Source: an uncultured Variovorax sp. (GTDB lineage Bacteria > Pseudomonadota > Gammaproteobacteria > Burkholderiales > Burkholderiaceae). Taken from it: a stretch of 10,058 nt of DNA. The notes under the pieces were generated by a model. It did no database searches. It had not been told where the DNA came from and was given only the letters and a program-made list of their open reading frames with translations. The position numbers were made by a program, and so were the translations under genes. Location: assembly GCA_946478645.1 (NCBI GenBank), contig CAMLCW010000184.1:1-10058 (forward strand), given 5' to 3'. Positions 6,935 through 10,058 of this stretch are shown one piece after another; position 1 is the first letter of the stretch, and each line of letters starts with the position of its first letter.

Positions 6935-8521
6935 TCAGGTCACCGGTGCGGGGTTGAACAGCACCAGCGCGTTGTGCAGCTTCCACTGTTCGGCCCAGGT
7001 CTTCTTGCGGCCGCTCGCCACATCGAGCATCAGGCGGAACAACTCCCAGCCCACGTCCTCGATCGAGGCCGCGCCGTCGGCGATGCGCCCGGCGTTCACG
7101 TCCATCAGGTCGTGCCAGCGGCGGGCCAGGTCGCTGCGCGTGGCAACCTTGATCACCGGCACCTCGGCCAGGCCGTAGGGCGTGCCGCGGCCGGTGGTGA
7201 AGACGTGCAGGTTCATGCCCGCGGCCAGCTGCAGCGTGCCGCAGATGAAGTCGCTCGCGGGCGTGGCCGCATAGAGCAGCCCCTTCTGCCGCGCCTTCTC
7301 GCCCGGCGGCACCACGCCCGAGATGGCCGCGCTGCCGCTCTTGACGATCGAGCCCATGGCCTTCTCGACGATGTTCGAGAGCCCGCCCTTCTTGTTGCCC
7401 GGCGTGGTGTTGGCGCTGCGGTCGACGCGGCCCTTTTGCAGGTACGCGTCGTACCAGGCCATCTCGCGCACCATGGCGGCGGCCACCTCGGGCGAGGCCG
7501 CGCGCGCGGTGAGCTGGTCGATGCCGTCGCGCACCTCGGTCACTTCCGAGAACATCACGGTCGCGCCCGCGCGCACCAGCAGGTCGGTGCAGAAGCCCAC
7601 GGCCGGGTTGGCCGTGACGCCCGAGAACGCGTCGCTGCCGCCGCACTGCACGCCCACCACCAGCGCGCTCGCGGGCACCGTCTCGCGGCGGCGCGCATCG
7701 AGCCGGGCGAGGTGGCGCTCGGCCTGGCGCATGACCGAATCGATCATCGACATGAAGCCGACGTGGCCCTCGTCCTGCAGGCACACGACGTCGAGGCCTT
7801 CGGTCTCGGCCTCGCCGCGGCGGTCGGCGATCGGGATCGTGCCGGGCGGCAGCAGGCGCTCGGGCTGCAGCTTCTCGCAGCCCAGGCTCACCACCATCAC
7901 CTCGCCGCCGAAATTCGGGTTCAGGCTGATGTTGCGCAAGGTGCGGATCGGGATCACCGCATTGGGCGCGTCGATCGCCACGCCGCAGCCGTAGCCGTGT
8001 TCGAGCGCCACCACGTCGTCGACGTTCGGGTACTTCGGCAGCAGCTCGGCCTTGATGCGCTGCACCGCGAAATCGGTCACGCCGGCCACGCACTGCACGG
8101 TCTGCGTGATCGCGAGGATGTTGCGCGTGCCGACCGAGCCGTCGGCATTGCGGTAGCCCTCGAAGGTATGGCCCTCGAGCGGCGGCAGCGCGGGGGGCTT
8201 GACGGTGGCCGTGGGCAGGCCGTCGAGTCCGGGCGCGGTCGGCATGGTCATCACGCGTTCGTGCACCCAGCTGCCGCGCGGCAGCGCCTTGGCGGCATGG
8301 CCGATCACCACGTTGTAGCGCACGATCGCGTCGCCCGGGGCCAGGTCGGTCAGCGCCACCTTGTGGCCCTGCGGCACCTTGTCGACGAGCTGCAGGCCGT
8401 CGTCGAACACCGTGCCCGCGGGCAGCCCGCCGTCGTTGGCGACGATCGCGACGTTGTCGTCCGGATGGATCTGGATGCGGTGCGGCGGCGCAGCGGAAGC
8501 AGAGGGCGCTCGGTCGGTCAT
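6935..8521 (-). CDS. garD: Galactarate dehydratase
   Basis: GarD (UxaA/GarD family) removes water from D-galactarate (mucate) to give 5-dehydro-4-deoxy-D-glucarate in the cytoplasm. The 528-residue product matches E. coli GarD (523) along its length as I recall that sequence: a SAF-type N-terminal domain (about 15-90, [21 protein letters not shown]), then [15 protein letters not shown] (120-134), YGCGVAI (177-183), [14 protein letters not shown] (197-210), [12 protein letters not shown] (213-224), [18 protein letters not shown] (292-309), [10 protein letters not shown] (323-332), [10 protein letters not shown] (441-450) and the end FNPAPVT. Altronate dehydratase UxaA is the nearest alternative but does not share these stretches as well. 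The ATG overlaps the stop of the cytoplasmic lactonase gene (ATGA), which suggests translational coupling and a shared pathway. Confidence 0.95.
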   Translation of the reverse strand: MTDRAPSASAAPPHRIQIHPDDNVAIVANDGGLPAGTVFDDGLQLVDKVPQGHKVALTDLAPGDAIVRYNVVIGHAAKALPRGSWVHERVMTMPTAPGLDGLPTATVKPPALPPLEGHTFEGYRNADGSVGTRNILAITQTVQCVAGVTDFAVQRIKAELLPKYPNVDDVVALEHGYGCGVAIDAPNAVIPIRTLRNISLNPNFGGEVMVVSLGCEKLQPERLLPPGTIPIADRRGEAETEGLDVVCLQDEGHVGFMSMIDSVMRQAERHLARLDARRRETVPASALVVGVQCGGSDAFSGVTANPAVGFCTDLLVRAGATVMFSEVTEVRDGIDQLTARAASPEVAAAMVREMAWYDAYLQKGRVDRSANTTPGNKKGGLSNIVEKAMGSIVKSGSAAISGVVPPGEKARQKGLLYAATPASDFICGTLQLAAGMNLHVFTTGRGTPYGLAEVPVIKVATRSDLARRWHDLMDVNAGRIADGAASIEDVGWELFRLMLDVASGRKKTWAEQWKLHNALVLFNPAPVT

Positions 8522-9540
8522 GGCAGGGCCTGCGGCAAGGTGATGATCTCGACCCAGTTCGGATCGCGGCCCACGTCGAGCGTGCTGCAGCGGCGCAGCG
8601 CGCCGGTCGCGGGGTCGATCGCATCGACGGCGAGCCGGTGCGACAGTTGCCCCGCGGTGACCACGAAGCGGCCGGCCGGATCGATCGCGAAGCCGCGCGG
8701 CTGGGCTTCGGCCGGCGTGTGGCCGACGAGGCTCAGTTCACCGCTGGCCGGGTCGACGCGGAACGCCGCGAGCGTGCTCGAGCGGCGCTCGCTGGTGTAG
8801 AGAAAGCGTTCGTCGGGGCTCAAGTGCAGGTCGGCGGCCCAGGGCTCGCCGGTAAAGCCGGGTGGCAGGATGCTGAGGGTCTGCACCGCGGTCGGCGTGC
8901 CGTCTTCTGCGAAGTGGAGCAGCGTCACCGAGCCGTCGAGTTCGCCGAGCAGCCAGGCGCGGCGGCCTGCGCGGTCGAAAACGAAATGGCGCGGGCCCGC
9001 GCCCGCATGCAGCGTCAGCGCCGGCGGATCGGCCGCGGCGAGCCGGCCGGTCGCCGCATCGAAATGCCAGTGCACCAATTCGCCGCCGCCGAGGCTGGTG
9101 GCGTAGACACGGCGGTTGCTGCGGTCGGCTTGGATGCAATGCGCGTTCGGTCCGGTGGGCACGACCTGCTGCGCGGACTGGGGCACGCCGTCGGCGCCGA
9201 TCGGGCTCACCGCGACGAGCGCGCCGCCGTACGAGGCGCTGAACAGCCAGCGGCCGGTGCGGTCGGTGGCGATCGCGGCCATGCTGTGCGGCAGCGGCGC
9301 TTCACCGAGCCGGGTCAGCAGTCCGCTCTGCGGGTCGATGGCGAGGGCGACCGCGGCCAGCGGGGCGGTGCGGCGTGCGACGTAGAGATGGCGCTGGTCC
9401 GGGCTGACGGCCAGCGGCATCAGCATGCCGCCGAGCTCGATGCGCTGCAGCGGCGTCAGCACGCCTTCGGCGGTGTCGAGCCGCAGCACATGCAGGTCGC
9501 CGCTTTCGGCGTGCGAGACATAGGCCAGCGTCTTGCTCAT
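8518..9540 (-). CDS. Cytoplasmic Pgl/YbhE-type propeller lactonase
   Basis: A 340-residue beta-propeller lactonase, paralogous to the exported one at 5065-6138 but without a signal peptide ([22 protein letters not shown]), so it is predicted cytoplasmic. Motifs line up with its paralogue: [13 protein letters not shown] (127-139), [14 protein letters not shown] (181-194), [27 protein letters not shown] (234-260), [22 protein letters not shown] (280-301) and a shared NPNW/DPNW-[IV]EI ending. Start ATG at 9540, with GAGGA seven bases upstream. The start overlaps the stop of the amidohydrolase gene by four bases, and its own stop overlaps the garD start in the same way. Sandwiched between a lactone isomerase and GarD, it most likely opens a galactaro- or glucaro-lactone to the free aldaric acid. 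A 6-phosphogluconolactonase role is possible but less fitting here. Confidence 0.88.
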   Translation of the reverse strand: MSKTLAYVSHAESGDLHVLRLDTAEGVLTPLQRIELGGMLMPLAVSPDQRHLYVARRTAPLAAVALAIDPQSGLLTRLGEAPLPHSMAAIATDRTGRWLFSASYGGALVAVSPIGADGVPQSAQQVVPTGPNAHCIQADRSNRRVYATSLGGGELVHWHFDAATGRLAAADPPALTLHAGAGPRHFVFDRAGRRAWLLGELDGSVTLLHFAEDGTPTAVQTLSILPPGFTGEPWAADLHLSPDERFLYTSERRSSTLAAFRVDPASGELSLVGHTPAEAQPRGFAIDPAGRFVVTAGQLSHRLAVDAIDPATGALRRCSTLDVGRDPNWVEIITLPQALP

Positions 9541-10058
9541 GGCGCGGTCCTCGCGGCGAACGGGCCGAAGCCGTAGAGCTCGGCGGGGTTGTCGACCAGG
9601 ATGCGATGACGCGTGGCGGGGTCTTCGGCCCAGTCGAGCAGCAGGTCGAGCATCGCGGCATCGTCGGGCCGCGGCTCGTGCGCCGGATGCGGCCAGTTGC
9701 TGGCCCAGAGGCAGCGCCCGGGGTGCCGCCGCACGAGTTCGCGCGCGAGCGCGGCCACGTCGTCGTAGCGCGGCCCGCCGGTCTGCGAAGACTCGTACGG
9801 CGCCGACAGCTTGACCCAGCAGCGGCCCGCATCGAGCAGCCGCAGCAGGCACTGGAAGGCTTCGCTCTGCGTGCCGGGCGGCGGCAGGAACTTGCCCACG
9901 TGGTCGATCACCAGCGGCACGGGCAGCGCGCGCAGTTCGGCCTCGTGCTGGGGCAACTGGTTGCCGTCGAGCTGCAATTGAACGTGCCAGCCGAGCGGCC
10001 GGATGCGCTGGGCCAGCGCGCCGAGGTCGCCCCATTGCAGGAAGCCGCCGGGTAGCAT
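9537..10058 (-). CDS. Amidohydrolase-superfamily lactone isomerase/hydrolase, N-terminus missing
   Basis: The C-terminal 173 or so residues of an amidohydrolase_2 (COG3618) TIM-barrel protein, the family of 2-pyrone-4,6-dicarboxylate lactonase LigI and D-galactarolactone isomerase. Visible elements: WHVQLQLDG (24-32), PLVIDHVGKF (48-57) with His53, CWVKLSAPYE (80-89), LWASNWPHPA (117-126) and the family end NPAELYGFGPF (157-167). Numbering is from the Met at the window edge. That Met is probably internal, since the family is near 290 residues and the usual N-terminal barrel strands are absent. It overlaps the next lactonase gene by four bases. With GarD and a lactonase downstream, conversion of galactaro-1,5-lactone to the 1,4-lactone is the favoured role; a hydrolase acting on a related lactone is the alternative. 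Confidence 0.85.
   Translation of the reverse strand: MLPGGFLQWGDLGALAQRIRPLGWHVQLQLDGNQLPQHEAELRALPVPLVIDHVGKFLPPPGTQSEAFQCLLRLLDAGRCWVKLSAPYESSQTGGPRYDDVAALARELVRRHPGRCLWASNWPHPAHEPRPDDAAMLDLLLDWAEDPATRHRILVDNPAELYGFGPFAARTAP

Noticed and set aside
6147..8624. 825-codon minus-strand frame apparently fusing a long N-terminal region to the SDR
   Set aside because: The extra part is garD read in a wrong frame. The SDR has its own ATG (6908) with AAAGGA seven bases upstream.
6911..8800. 629-codon plus-strand frame opposite garD
   Set aside because: Opposite the well-conserved garD; its His/Arg/Ala-rich sequence is what third-position G+C bias produces.
10056..10058. Met at the right edge as the true start of the amidohydrolase
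   Set aside because: The family is near 290 residues and the N-terminal barrel strands are absent, so this is almost certainly an internal Met and the gene continues beyond the window.

Overview
The window is a GC-rich stretch of bacterial chromosome in which every convincing gene lies on the minus strand. The protein sequences (DnaK, GrpE, Psd, a Bug-type receptor, galactarate dehydratase) and the intergenic elements point to a betaproteobacterium of the Comamonadaceae, with Variovorax or a close relative as best guess. This is an inference from recognised sequence style, not from a search. No gap between genes exceeds about 140 bases, and I see no RNA gene, insertion sequence, prophage or CRISPR array.

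Region 1 (1-2398) is a chaperone block, read right to left: a small FKBP-type prolyl isomerase, a Rho-independent terminator, a good sigma-32 heat-shock promoter, grpE, a second weaker sigma-32-like promoter that overlaps a perfect DnaA-box 9-mer, and dnaK. dnaK is cut by the left edge after 406 codons, so only the ATPase domain, the linker and the first residues of the substrate-binding domain are present.

Region 2 (2493-3934) holds two unrelated genes. One is a small HxlR-like winged-helix regulator with an odd Ala/Pro/Gly-rich tail encoded by a 9-bp G/C tandem repeat. The other is psd, phosphatidylserine decarboxylase, which starts at GTG.

Region 3 (4035-10058) is a tightly packed catabolic operon. 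In order of transcription it encodes an amidohydrolase-superfamily lactone isomerase/hydrolase (LigI / galactarolactone-isomerase type, N-terminus outside the window), a cytoplasmic seven-bladed-propeller lactonase, galactarate dehydratase GarD, a classical short-chain dehydrogenase, a second propeller lactonase with a signal peptide, and a Bug-type periplasmic receptor. The first two junctions are 4-base ATGA overlaps; the later gaps are 26, 8 and 40 bases. A hairpin follows the last gene. The set fits an oxidative hexuronate/aldarate route: aldaro-lactone isomerisation, lactone hydrolysis to galactarate, then dehydration to 5-dehydro-4-deoxy-glucarate. The unusual part is the use of two Pgl/YbhE-type propeller lactonases, one predicted cytoplasmic and one predicted periplasmic. 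This is the most promising candidate for something not well described; the substrate assignments are inference.
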